A stretch of 6,477 bases of DNA from an uncultured Lachnospiraceae bacterium (GCA_958446555.1 CAUCWU010000148.1:1-6477); one strand, 5' to 3'. Counted from the stretch's first letter, positions 1 to 5,994 are shown. Made by a program: numbers and translations. The notes: a model not told the origin generated them from the sequence alone.

Positions 1-53
1 GCACGAGGAAGTTTGAATTTCGCATAAAAAAGAGAAAGGCAAAGGTATTGGAT

Positions 54-581
54 ATGAGAGTTGGTATGGGATATGATGTGCATCGCCTCGTTGAGGGACG
101 CAAGCTAATCTTAGGCGGCGTAGAGATTCCGTATGAGAAGGGCCTTTTGGGTCATTCAGATGCAGATGTGCTACTTCATGCAATTATGGATGCGTTACTT
201 GGTGCAGCTGCGCTTGGCGATATTGGTCAGCATTTTCCGGATACAGATCCGGCATATGAGGGAGCATCCAGCATAGAATTGTTAAAAAAGGTAGGAGAGC
301 TTCTGGAAGAGAATTGCTACTATATTAGTAATATTGATGCGACTGTGATCGCACAACGTCCAAAGCTTGCAGGATTCCGTGAGCAGATGAGAACAAACAT
401 TGCTGAGGCACTTCATTTGGAACTGGATCAGGTCAATATTAAGGCAACGACAGAGGAAGGTCTTGGTTTTACTGGAACTGGCGAGGGTATTTCTTCTCAG
501 GCAGTTTGCTTGATTGATAAGCCGGAATTTTATATGGACGGCAATATTGGCTGTGGTGGCTGTGGCGGCTGCAGAAGTTAA
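54..581 (+). CDS. ispF: 2-C-methyl-D-erythritol 2,4-cyclodiphosphate synthase IspF, with Cys-rich C-terminal tail
   Basis: IspF converts CDP-methylerythritol 2-phosphate to the cyclic diphosphate MEcPP, releasing CMP, in the cytosolic MEP isoprenoid pathway. The family is a homotrimer with divalent-metal sites. The product is 175 residues from the ATG at 54. GYDVHRL (6-12) carries metal ligands D8 and H10, HSDAD lies at 34-38, and the third metal ligand H42 is at the same number as in E. coli. The [13 protein letters not shown] block near the end is the family's substrate-binding segment. ATG at 54 is preferred over TTG at 48 because AAAGG (41-45) sits 8 nt before the ATG but only 2 nt before the TTG, and MRVGMGYD matches the usual N-terminus. 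The frame has no stop back to base 3, so a longer or fused N-terminus is not strictly excluded. Usual length is about 157-160; the extra 15-18 residues end in [10 protein letters not shown], a CxxCxxC tail (C167, C170, C173). Confidence 0.96.
   Translation: MRVGMGYDVHRLVEGRKLILGGVEIPYEKGLLGHSDADVLLHAIMDALLGAAALGDIGQHFPDTDPAYEGASSIELLKKVGELLEENCYYISNIDATVIAQRPKLAGFREQMRTNIAEALHLELDQVNIKATTEEGLGFTGTGEGISSQAVCLIDKPEFYMDGNIGCGGCGGCRS
549..572 (+). repeat. Short 9-nt tandem repeat encoding the Gly-Cys-Gly tail of IspF
   Basis: The unit GGCTGTGGY occurs twice, followed by a degenerate third GGCTGC. It lies in frame at the 3' end of ispF and encodes Gly-Cys-Gly-Gly-Cys-Gly-Gly-Cys. It looks like a small codon-level expansion at the end of the gene. 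TGT and TGC are both used for cysteine, so the repeat is not perfectly uniform. Confidence 0.6.
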
Positions 582-584
582 AAA

Positions 585-606
585 GCTTATGATGGAGTTC
601 ATGAGC
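585..606 (+). other. Intergenic stem-loop after ispF, no U-tract on the + strand
   Basis: GCTTATGA (585-592) pairs with TCATGAGC (599-606), giving 8 bp with one G-U and a 6-nt loop. The + strand continues with GAAAAAATTT, so it is not a canonical intrinsic terminator for ispF. Read on the minus strand the hairpin is followed by TTTTAA, but no minus-strand gene is visible. It may be an mRNA end or processing structure between ispF and the next gene, or chance. Confidence 0.4.
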
Positions 607-632
607 GAAAAAATTTGAAAGGATAGAAAGTA

Positions 633-1997
633 ATGGGAGGAATTGACCTATTTGGGTGTCTCTGGCTCTTTTTTGTGTACTCTTTTTTGGGATGGATCGC
701 AGAAACTTGCTTCTGTATCCTAAAGTACCGCAAATTTATGAACAGAGGTATGCTAAACAGCCCGCTCTGTATTGTATACGGTTTTGCAGCAGTGGTCATC
801 ACTGTTGGCTTTCCGGAGTTGTTTGATGAGGTGCCGATTTTATTTTTAGGCTGTGTTGGTGTTTGTACGCTTCTTGAGTGGTTTACCGGTAAAATTTTGG
901 AAAAATTGGACCGCAAGAAATGGTGGGATTACTCGTCAAAAAAGTGGAATTTGGATGGATATATCTGTCTGCAGTATTCTCTTCTTTGGGGTGTGCTCGG
1001 TGTTTTGTCAGTAAAATTTGTCACACCTGTGTTAATGAAGATGTACCATATGGTACCTTCATTAATCATGCACATTGCTCTGTGGGCATTACTTGGTGTG
1101 TTGGCAGTGGATGTCCTCGGATCTACCTATGTAATCCGTGGCAGTGCCAAGAGAAATGATACAATCCAGAAGATTGATCATGAGCTTTATAGCAGAAAAA
1201 AGCGCTTTGGTAGATGGATCGAAAAGCACATTTTGATGCGTGTGGAGAAGGCATATCCGGCAATTAACAATGCAGAGCGTCAGGAAAAGACAAAAATCAC
1301 AGTTTTTGCGGAAGGCTGTAGTTTCTATAAGCTTGCGTTGCTGTTTTTCATTGGTGCTTTTGTCGGTGATCTGATCGAAACTGTGTTTTGTCGAATCACG
1401 ATGGGCTACTGGATGAGTAGAAGTAGTGTTGTTTGGGGGCCATTTAGCATTGTATGGGGCTTCGCGATTGTTGTGGCAACATCACTTTTGTACAATTATA
1501 GAAATCGTTCATCCTCTTTTATCTTTGTGATGGGTACTGTCCTAGGCGGTGTCTATGAATATCTGTGTAGTGTGTTCACTGAAATTGTATTTGGAAAGAT
1601 TTTCTGGGATTACAGTGGCTTTATGTTTAACATTGGTGGCCGAGTGAATCTGCTGTACTGTTTCTTCTGGGGAATTGCAGGTGTGGTATGGCTGAAGGTG
1701 GCATATCCATTTATCTCAAAATGGATTGAGAAAATTCCGATGACCATTGGAAAGGTGCTTACCTGGTGTTTGATTTTATTTATGGCAGTTGACAGTTTGG
1801 TGTCAGCAGCTGCCTTGATTCGTCAGGATCAGCGTGGAAATAACATTCCTGCTAGTAATGCAGTGCAGCAGTGGCTGGATGAAAACTATGACGATGAGGC
1901 ACTTTATAAGGTTTATCCGAAAGCAAAGAAGCCAAAAAAGGTTGACAAATCCCAAAACATCACATATAGTAACACTAGAAATGATGCAGCACTGTAA
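633..1997 (+). CDS. Polytopic membrane protein with two tandem CmpB-type (putative ABC-transporter type IV) domains
   Basis: The 454-residue membrane protein matches, from memory, the family called 'putative ABC-transporter type IV' (ABC_trans_CmpB, PF06541), whose biochemical role is not established. The first copy (about residues 8-135) has SFLGWIAET (17-25), NRGMLNSP (37-44), LLEWF (80-84) and WWDYSS (97-102). The second copy (about 233-365) has AFVGDLIET (242-250), SVVWGP (265-270), VYEYL (307-311) and FWDYSG (324-329). Conserved acidic residues E24/E249, E82/E309 and D99/D326 repeat at a 225-227 residue offset. A basic, likely cytosolic linker lies between about 165 and 225, and a hydrophilic lysine-rich tail of about 55 residues ends the protein. 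AAAGGA (618-623) lies 9 nt before the ATG. Translation ends in tandem stops TAA TGA (1995-2000). No ATP-binding subunit is nearby, so a transporter role is only a family label. Confidence 0.85.
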   Translation: MGGIDLFGCLWLFFVYSFLGWIAETCFCILKYRKFMNRGMLNSPLCIVYGFAAVVITVGFPELFDEVPILFLGCVGVCTLLEWFTGKILEKLDRKKWWDYSSKKWNLDGYICLQYSLLWGVLGVLSVKFVTPVLMKMYHMVPSLIMHIALWALLGVLAVDVLGSTYVIRGSAKRNDTIQKIDHELYSRKKRFGRWIEKHILMRVEKAYPAINNAERQEKTKITVFAEGCSFYKLALLFFIGAFVGDLIETVFCRITMGYWMSRSSVVWGPFSIVWGFAIVVATSLLYNYRNRSSSFIFVMGTVLGGVYEYLCSVFTEIVFGKIFWDYSGFMFNIGGRVNLLYCFFWGIAGVVWLKVAYPFISKWIEKIPMTIGKVLTWCLILFMAVDSLVSAAALIRQDQRGNNIPASNAVQQWLDENYDDEALYKVYPKAKKPKKVDKSQNITYSNTRNDAAL

Positions 1998-2025
1998 TGA
2001 GCTTTAAATGACAGTGTCACATCAT
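1981..2025 (+). other. Stem-loop over the stop codon of the membrane-protein gene
   Basis: ATGATG (1981-1986) pairs with CATCAT (2020-2025) and CACTGT (1990-1995) pairs with ACAGTG (2011-2016). A small internal loop separates the two stems, and the apical loop is 15 nt. The structure covers the tandem stops. It is followed by AAAATTAAAAAA rather than a U-tract, so it is not a standard intrinsic terminator. It also overlaps the candidate T-box promoter. It could mark the 3' end of the upstream mRNA or a Rho-dependent end, which is inference. Confidence 0.45.
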
Positions 2026-2030
2026 AAAAT
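2003..2030 (+). promoter_or_regulatory. Candidate sigma-A promoter for the T-box / cys operon
   Basis: TTTAAA (2003-2008) is separated by 16 bp from TAAAAT (2025-2030), which would start transcription near 2037, just ahead of T-box stem I. The -35 match is weak (4 of 6) and the -10 is good. A promoter is expected here because the T-box needs to be at the 5' end of its transcript. This is the best candidate, not a certain one. Confidence 0.4.
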
Positions 2031-2045
2031 TAAAAAAGCTTCGAA

Positions 2046-2291
2046 AGGCTTTGAACGGAGAGAGTACTGTTGTAACAAATGTCAGAGAGAACAGGTCTTG
2101 GCTGAAAACCTGTTTCATGGAAGACAATAGGAAGTGCATCCGGGAGCTGACTGTGTGAATGAGTAGCTCAGTCCGCTGGCTGCGTTATCGCCGGCTGCTT
2201 TTGCAGCATGAGTGTTGACAGTTTGTCTTCACAGGAGTGGAACCGCGGATTTATTCGTCTCCTGGCGTTTGCCAGGGGACTTTCGTTTTAT
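2046..2291 (+). promoter_or_regulatory. T-box leader (tRNA-Cys sensing) of the cysE-cysS operon
   Basis: A T-box RNA senses the charging state of a tRNA and permits read-through when the tRNA is uncharged. Stem I has AGTA (2063-2066), a 7-bp helix CTGTTGT (2067-2073) with ACAATAG (2124-2130), the CAGAGAGA block (2083-2090), and an apical hairpin ACAGGT (2091-2096) with ACCTGT (2108-2113). The specifier TGC (2135-2137, Cys) is followed by A and a GGGAGCTGA segment. A CGTTATC-containing hairpin (about 2174-2195, GCTGGC with GCCGGC) matches stem II, and GCTGC-TTTT-GCAGC follows. The T-box consensus AGGAGTGGAACCGCG spans 2233-2247. Its TGGA bulge predicts a U discriminator, as in bacterial tRNA-Cys. 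Antiterminator helices are AGGAG (2233-2237) with CTCCT (2259-2263) and GCGGA with TTCGT (2245-2258). They compete with the terminator at 2257-2280. Specifier, discriminator and downstream genes all agree on cysteine. Confidence 0.95.
2257..2291 (+). terminator. Conditional intrinsic terminator of the T-box
   Basis: A 10-bp stem, 2257-2266 with 2271-2280, contains one G-U pair and closes a GTTT loop. It is followed by TTTCGTTTTAT. Its 5' arm contains CTCCT (2259-2263), the strand needed by the antiterminator, so the two folds exclude each other. It stops transcription before cysE when tRNA-Cys is charged. Confidence 0.92.
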
Positions 2292-2323
2292 ATAGGGTTC
2301 CTTTTGAAGCAGAAGGGAGTGGT

Positions 2324-3010
2324 ATGAGAATCGTTCAATATGTACTCGATGAAATACGACTGATCAAGGAGCGGGACCCGGCAATTAATTCGTCGGCCGA
2401 GGTGTTTTTGTATCCCTGCTTTTGGGCAATCCTTTGGTATCGACTTGCTCATAAGTTGTATCAAAAGAAGCACTACTTCGTGGCGCGTATGATTTCCCAG
2501 CGAACAGCCCGAAGAACCGGCATTGAGATTCATCCGGGTGCCAAGATCGGAAAAGGTCTTTTTATCGATCATGGGCACGGAGTGGTAATTGGAGAGACGG
2601 CTGAGATTGGCGACAATGTCACGCTGTATCAGGGGGTTACGCTTGGTGGTACCGGAAAAGAGCATGGAAAGCGCCATCCAACGATTGGAAACAATGTGAT
2701 GATCAGTGCAGGTGCGAAGGTTCTCGGCTCCATTACCATTGGAGATAACTGTAAGATTGGTGCAGGAAGCGTTGTATTAAAGCCGGTTCCACCCAATTCT
2801 ACGGTAGTTGGTGTGCCGGGGCGTGTTGTCAAGCGCGACAATGTGCGTCTTCCGCAGAGCGATCTCGATCAGGTTCATCTGCCAGACCCGGTGCTTGCTG
2901 ATATTGAGCAGTTAAAGCATCAATATGCGCAGCTCTACAAAAAGCTAAACAAATCTCAGGTTAAAACACAAAGAAGGAAGGAAAGAACATGGAAATCTAC
3001 AATACATTAA
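2324..3010 (+). CDS. cysE: Serine O-acetyltransferase
   Basis: CysE acetylates L-serine with acetyl-CoA to give O-acetylserine, the carbon backbone for cysteine synthesis; it acts in the cytosol. The start is ATG 2324, with AAGGGAG (2313-2319) just upstream. The same frame runs back to a GTG at 2237, but that codon lies inside the T-box core and is not a credible start. The 228-residue product is the short Gram-positive form (E. coli about 273, with a longer N-terminal domain). After a helical N-terminal part with RDPA (17-20), the left-handed beta-helix of hexapeptide repeats begins near residue 66. The catalytic His is H83 in FIDHGHG (80-86), preceded by D82. The position of the E. coli catalytic Asp is Glu here (E68, in IEIHP). 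GVTLGGTG and [12 protein letters not shown] are diagnostic family blocks. The C-terminus ends Ile-His rather than in the Ile that E. coli CysE inserts into CysK. The gene overlaps cysS by 22 nt. Confidence 0.95.
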   Translation: MRIVQYVLDEIRLIKERDPAINSSAEVFLYPCFWAILWYRLAHKLYQKKHYFVARMISQRTARRTGIEIHPGAKIGKGLFIDHGHGVVIGETAEIGDNVTLYQGVTLGGTGKEHGKRHPTIGNNVMISAGAKVLGSITIGDNCKIGAGSVVLKPVPPNSTVVGVPGRVVKRDNVRLPQSDLDQVHLPDPVLADIEQLKHQYAQLYKKLNKSQVKTQRRKERTWKSTIH

Positions 3011-4389
3011 CGAAGAAAAAAGAAGAATTCAAACCACTTGAGCCAGGAAAGGTAAAAATGTATGTGTGCGGACCAACCGTATACAATTACATTCATATCG
3101 GAAATGCGCGTCCGATGATCGTATTCGATACAGTTCGTCGCTATATGGAGTACAAAGGCTACGATGTCAACTATGTTTCTAATTTTACTGATGTAGATGA
3201 TAAGATCATCAAGAAGGCAAATGAAGAGGGCGTAGATGCCTCGGTTATTTCTGAGCGTTTCATCAATGAGTGCAAAAAGGATATGGCTGGTATGAATGTA
3301 AAGCCAGCAACCACTCATCCGCTTGCCACACAGGAAATTGACGGTATGATCGATATGATCAGCACATTGATTGAGAAGGGCCATGCTTATGAGAAGAACG
3401 GCACTGTTTATTTCCGTACAGCAAGCTTTAAGGATTATGGTAAGCTTTCTCATAAGAACTTAGATGATCTTCAGTCCGGTTTTCGTGATCTGAAGGTAAG
3501 CGGCGAGGAAGAAAAGGAAAGTCCACTTGACTTTGTTTTGTGGAAGCCAAAGAAGGAAGGCGAGCCATATTGGACCTCTCCGTGGAGCGATGGTCGTCCA
3601 GGTTGGCATATTGAGTGCTCTGTTATGTCTAAGAAGTATCTTGGCGAGCAGATTGATATTCACGCAGGTGGCGAGGATTTGATCTTCCCTCATCATGAGA
3701 ATGAGATCGCACAGAGTGAGGCATGCAATGGAAAAGAGTTCTCTCATTACTGGATGCACAATGCATTCTTAAATATTGACAACAAAAAGATGAGCAAGTC
3801 TCTTGGCAACTTCTTACTAGTAAGAGACATTGAGAAGAAGTATGATCTTCAGGTGCTTCGTTTCTTTATGTTAAGTGCTCACTACAGAAGCCCATTAAAC
3901 TTTAGTGCTGAGTTAATGGAAGCAGCAAAGAATGGTCTTGATCGTATCTTAACCTGTGCTGCATGGCTGCAGAATCAGGCATCAAACGAAGGTGAGCTGA
4001 CAGAGAGTGAAAGTGCAGTTGTAGAGGAAGCAAAGAAATATATTGCCAAATTTGAGGCTGCTATGGAGGATGACTTCAATACAGCCGATGCAATTGCAGC
4101 TGTATTTGAGCTTGTAAAATATATTAATACCAATAAGAGCGATGAGCTTTCAGGAGCAGCTGCAAAGGCACTCTACGCAATTTTAAAGCAGCTTTGCGAT
4201 ATCCTTGGCATTATCATTGAGAAAAAGGAAGAACTTCTTGACGATGATATTGAGGCACTGATCGAAGAGCGTAAGCAGGCAAGAAAGGCAAAAAATTTTG
4301 CACGTGCCGATGAGATTCGTAAGGAGCTTGCCGACAAAGGAATTCTTCTTGAGGATACCAGACAGGGTGTTACCTGGAAGCGTGTGTAA
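2989..4389 (+). CDS. cysS: Cysteinyl-tRNA synthetase
   Basis: CysRS attaches cysteine to tRNA-Cys; it is a class I cytosolic enzyme and usually a monomer. The 466-residue length is normal (about 460-470). The HIGH-type motif is HIGN (36-39) within [15 protein letters not shown]. Zn ligands are all present: C27, C210 (in WHIECSVMS), H235 and E239 (in [11 protein letters not shown]), corresponding to E. coli C28, C209, H234 and E238. KMSKS is intact at 267-271. The C-terminal region (about 330-466) contains the helical DALR/anticodon-recognition part and the [21 protein letters not shown] helix typical of CysRS. ATG 2989 follows AAGGAAGGA (2974-2982), which lies within the end of cysE, so translation is probably coupled. 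Control by the Cys T-box fits the product: uncharged tRNA-Cys induces the enzyme that charges it. Confidence 0.98.
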   Translation: MEIYNTLTKKKEEFKPLEPGKVKMYVCGPTVYNYIHIGNARPMIVFDTVRRYMEYKGYDVNYVSNFTDVDDKIIKKANEEGVDASVISERFINECKKDMAGMNVKPATTHPLATQEIDGMIDMISTLIEKGHAYEKNGTVYFRTASFKDYGKLSHKNLDDLQSGFRDLKVSGEEEKESPLDFVLWKPKKEGEPYWTSPWSDGRPGWHIECSVMSKKYLGEQIDIHAGGEDLIFPHHENEIAQSEACNGKEFSHYWMHNAFLNIDNKKMSKSLGNFLLVRDIEKKYDLQVLRFFMLSAHYRSPLNFSAELMEAAKNGLDRILTCAAWLQNQASNEGELTESESAVVEEAKKYIAKFEAAMEDDFNTADAIAAVFELVKYINTNKSDELSGAAAKALYAILKQLCDILGIIIEKKEELLDDDIEALIEERKQARKAKNFARADEIRKELADKGILLEDTRQGVTWKRV

Positions 4390-4435
4390 GCTGCATTCGA
4401 ATTTTTAAGCACACAAGAAAGAGGAACACAGATTA

Positions 4436-4930
4436 ATGGAACAAAAGGAAGAACTGCTCGAGCAGATTCAGAACACATTTTCATTGAAGCAGATGTCTGC
4501 AAATGAGTATTCGCCGCTTGTATTGGCCTATATTGGAGATGGAATTTACGATATGATTGTCCGCACAATCTTTGTCAGCCGTGGAAATACGCAGGTCGAT
4601 AAGCTTAACAAACAGGCAAGTAGCATTTGTCGTGCATCCGCGCAGGCAGCAATTGCATTTGCGATTGCACCGCTTTTGACACCGGAAGAGGCTTCTGTCT
4701 ATAGAAGAGGCAGAAACACGAGATCCTTCACAAAGGCGAAAAATGCAACAATGTCTGATTATCGCCATGCGACTGGACTTGAGGCTCTTTGCGGCTATCT
4801 ATATTTAAATGGCGAGACCAAACGCTTAATGAATCTGCTTCTGGAAGGGTTTACGAGCACTGGACTGTTAACATTTGAGGGCGTATCAGATGCGCCCTCA
4901 GAAAATAACGCAATTGACGAAAGGAAATAA
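4436..4930 (+). CDS. mrnC: Mini-ribonuclease III (RNase III domain without dsRBD)
   Basis: Mini-III is a homodimeric endoribonuclease that in Bacillus matures both ends of 23S rRNA. The 164-residue protein is only an RNase III catalytic domain, with no double-stranded RNA-binding domain. Key catalytic acidic residues are D35 in LAYIGDGIYD (30-39) and E116 in TGLEALCGYLYL, matching the two conserved active-site blocks. The basic stretch YRRGRNTRSFTKAKNATMSDYR is the family's middle signature (shown here only as a motif; residues about 86-107). ATG 4436 follows GAGGAA (4421-4426) at 9 nt. It lies 46 nt after cysS with no terminator between them. The cysS-mrnC-rlmB order is well conserved in Firmicutes, which supports both the call and its place in the T-box-controlled operon. 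Confidence 0.95.
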   Translation: MEQKEELLEQIQNTFSLKQMSANEYSPLVLAYIGDGIYDMIVRTIFVSRGNTQVDKLNKQASSICRASAQAAIAFAIAPLLTPEEASVYRRGRNTRSFTKAKNATMSDYRHATGLEALCGYLYLNGETKRLMNLLLEGFTSTGLLTFEGVSDAPSENNAIDERK

Positions 4931-4937
4931 GAAGTAA

Positions 4938-5678
4938 ATGGGATACCATGAATCATTAACAGAGGGCCGCAATGCGGTACTTGAAGCATTTCGAAGTGGA
5001 AAGACAGTTGATCGACTGTTTGTACTAGATGGCTGTCAGGACGGCCCGGTAAAGACAATTCTTCGCGAGGCCAAAAAGCAGGACACAATGGTTCAGTTCG
5101 TAAAAAAAGAGCGTCTGGATCAGCTTTCCGAGACAAAGAATCATCAGGGTGTCATTGCATACTGTGCAGCATGTGAGTATGCAGAGGTTTCTGATATTTT
5201 AGAGAATGCAAAAAAGAAGGGCGAGCCACCGTTTATCATTTTGCTTGACGGAATTGAAGACCCACACAATTTGGGCGCAATTATTCGTACAGCCAATCAG
5301 GCAGGTGCGCACGGTGTGATCATTCCAAAGCGAAGAGCCGTAGGTCTTACTGCAACAGTTGCCCGTACCTCTGCCGGTGCAGTCAACTACACACCAGTTG
5401 CAAAAGTCACCAATTTGGTTTCTGTAATGGAAGACTTAAAGAAAGAAGGGATGTGGTTTGTCTGCGCCGATATGGATGGCGAGGAAATGTACTCTCTGAA
5501 TTTAAAGGGACCGATCGGTCTTGTCATCGGAAACGAGGGAGAGGGCGTATCCAGACTCGTAAAAGAGCACTGCGATATGGTCGCTTCCATCCCAATGAAG
5601 GGTGATATCGATTCACTAAATGCATCCGTTGCAATGGGCGTACTGGCCTATGAGATCGTAAGACAGAGACGGTCTTAA
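4938..5678 (+). CDS. rlmB: 23S rRNA (guanosine-2'-O-)-methyltransferase RlmB / TrmH family
   Basis: SpoU-class SAM-dependent 2'-O-methyltransferase; E. coli RlmB methylates G2251 in the 23S rRNA P-loop. The 246-residue length is typical. The N-terminal substrate-binding domain (about 5-80) starts with LTEGRNAVLEAF. The trefoil-knot SPOUT domain follows, with motif 1 DGIEDPHNLGAIIRT (104-118, conserved N111 and R117), motif 2 GLVIGNEGEG (194-203, with E200) and motif 3 SLNASVA (226-232, with N228). ATG 4938 is 7 nt after the mrnC stop, with AAGGAA (4921-4926) inside the end of mrnC. A strong terminator ends the operon 60 nt downstream. Sequence alone cannot exclude a related SpoU target such as another rRNA site. 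The neighbourhood matches Bacillus yacO (rlmB). Confidence 0.93.
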   Translation: MGYHESLTEGRNAVLEAFRSGKTVDRLFVLDGCQDGPVKTILREAKKQDTMVQFVKKERLDQLSETKNHQGVIAYCAACEYAEVSDILENAKKKGEPPFIILLDGIEDPHNLGAIIRTANQAGAHGVIIPKRRAVGLTATVARTSAGAVNYTPVAKVTNLVSVMEDLKKEGMWFVCADMDGEEMYSLNLKGPIGLVIGNEGEGVSRLVKEHCDMVASIPMKGDIDSLNASVAMGVLAYEIVRQRRS

Positions 5679-5737
5679 GGATTGATACTAGATACCTAAC
5701 GAATTACTCTGCTTTGGGTATCCATGCAATATAGACA

Positions 5738-5784
5738 CAATTTGGCCCTCTAGCTGTACAAAGGGCCAAATTGATGCCTTTTTT
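5738..5784 (+). terminator. Intrinsic terminator of the cys operon, after rlmB
   Basis: CAATTTGGCCCT (5738-5749) pairs perfectly with AGGGCCAAATTG (5762-5773) across a 12-nt loop, and T6 follows at 5779-5784. The T-run begins five bases after the stem, slightly farther than ideal. It separates the cys operon from the tRNA unit. The 59 bases between rlmB and the hairpin hold only a weak 6-bp inverted repeat (5691-5696 with 5717-5722). Confidence 0.88.
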
Positions 5785-5787
5785 AAT

Positions 5788-5843
5788 AAAAATAAAAAAA
5801 ACTTGAAAAAAGTGTTGACAAAGTGATAAGAAAGTAGTATAGT
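5788..5843 (+). promoter_or_regulatory. Strong sigma-A promoter with UP-like A-tracts for tRNA-Thr
   Basis: Consensus -35 TTGACA (5815-5820) is separated by the ideal 17 bp from -10 TATAGT (5838-5843). Three A-tracts (5788-5792, 5794-5801 and 5806-5811) lie just upstream, resembling an UP element for the RNA polymerase alpha subunit. Transcription should start near 5850, leaving a pre-tRNA leader of about 33 nt. Confidence 0.88.
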
Positions 5844-5882
5844 AATGCGTGTCGAGCGAAACAAACGAAGTTCGACGGATAA

Positions 5883-5955
5883 GCTGATGTGGCACAGGTG
5901 GTAGCGCACCTCATTGGTAATGAGGAGGTCACGGGTCCGAGTCCCGTCATCAGCT
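5883..5955 (+). tRNA. tRNA-Thr(GGT)
   Basis: A 73-nt cloverleaf reads ACC and, by wobble, ACU threonine codons. The acceptor stem GCTGATG (5883-5889) pairs with CATCAGC (5948-5954). The anticodon stem CCTCA (5909-5913) pairs with TGAGG (5921-5925) around loop TTGGTAA, with anticodon GGT at 5916-5918. The T stem ACGGG (5931-5935) pairs with CCCGT (5943-5947). The discriminator is T5955 and the 3' CCA is not encoded. The D stem GCAC (5892-5895) with GCGC (5904-5907) has an A12-C23 mismatch. The T loop reads TCCGAGT, giving C at position 55 where U (pseudouridine) is nearly universal. The 5' leader can form a hairpin, GTCGA (5851-5855) with TCGAC (5872-5876). It has its own promoter and terminator. 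Confidence 0.95.
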
Positions 5956-5964
5956 TTTTAATGA

Positions 5965-5994
5965 GGCTTCCTAGGTTGATAGGAAGCCTTTTTT
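5965..5994 (+). terminator. Intrinsic terminator of the tRNA-Thr unit
   Basis: GGCTTCCTA (5965-5973) pairs perfectly with TAGGAAGCC (5980-5988) around a GGTTGA loop, followed immediately by T6 (5989-5994). It lies 9 nt after the tRNA and isolates it from glnS. Confidence 0.95.

Noticed and set aside
1..8. GCACGAGG at the first bases resembles a cDNA-library adaptor
   Set aside because: Eight bases at an arbitrary window edge are weak evidence. The rest is ordinary bacterial genomic sequence with promoters, terminators and an unprocessed tRNA gene.
48..53. TTG start for ispF at 48
   Set aside because: Only 2 nt separate it from AAAGG. ATG 54 has proper spacing and gives the canonical N-terminus with D8, H10 and H42 numbering.
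589..618. Tiny 9-codon ORF in the ispF downstream gap
   Set aside because: It is too short, has no ribosome binding site, and coincides with the 585-606 stem-loop.
920..1159. Open frame within the membrane-protein gene
   Set aside because: It is an alternate-frame shadow of a well-supported, longer gene and has no recognisable protein features.
2211..2220. AGTGTTGACA in the T-box leader, identical to the tRNA-Thr promoter's -35 region (5811-5820)
   Set aside because: No -10 element lies 16-18 bp downstream (TGGAAC at 2238). The bases fit a leader hairpin, GACA with TGTC, so the match is probably chance.
2237..2323. Upstream extension of the cysE frame starting at GTG 2237
   Set aside because: It begins inside the T-box consensus and crosses the antiterminator and terminator. 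The encoded residues do not look like a CysE N-terminus, and ATG 2324 has its own Shine-Dalgarno.
5691..5722. Weak inverted repeat GATACC with GGTATC after rlmB
   Set aside because: It is only 6 bp with a 20-nt loop and no U-tract, just before a much better terminator.
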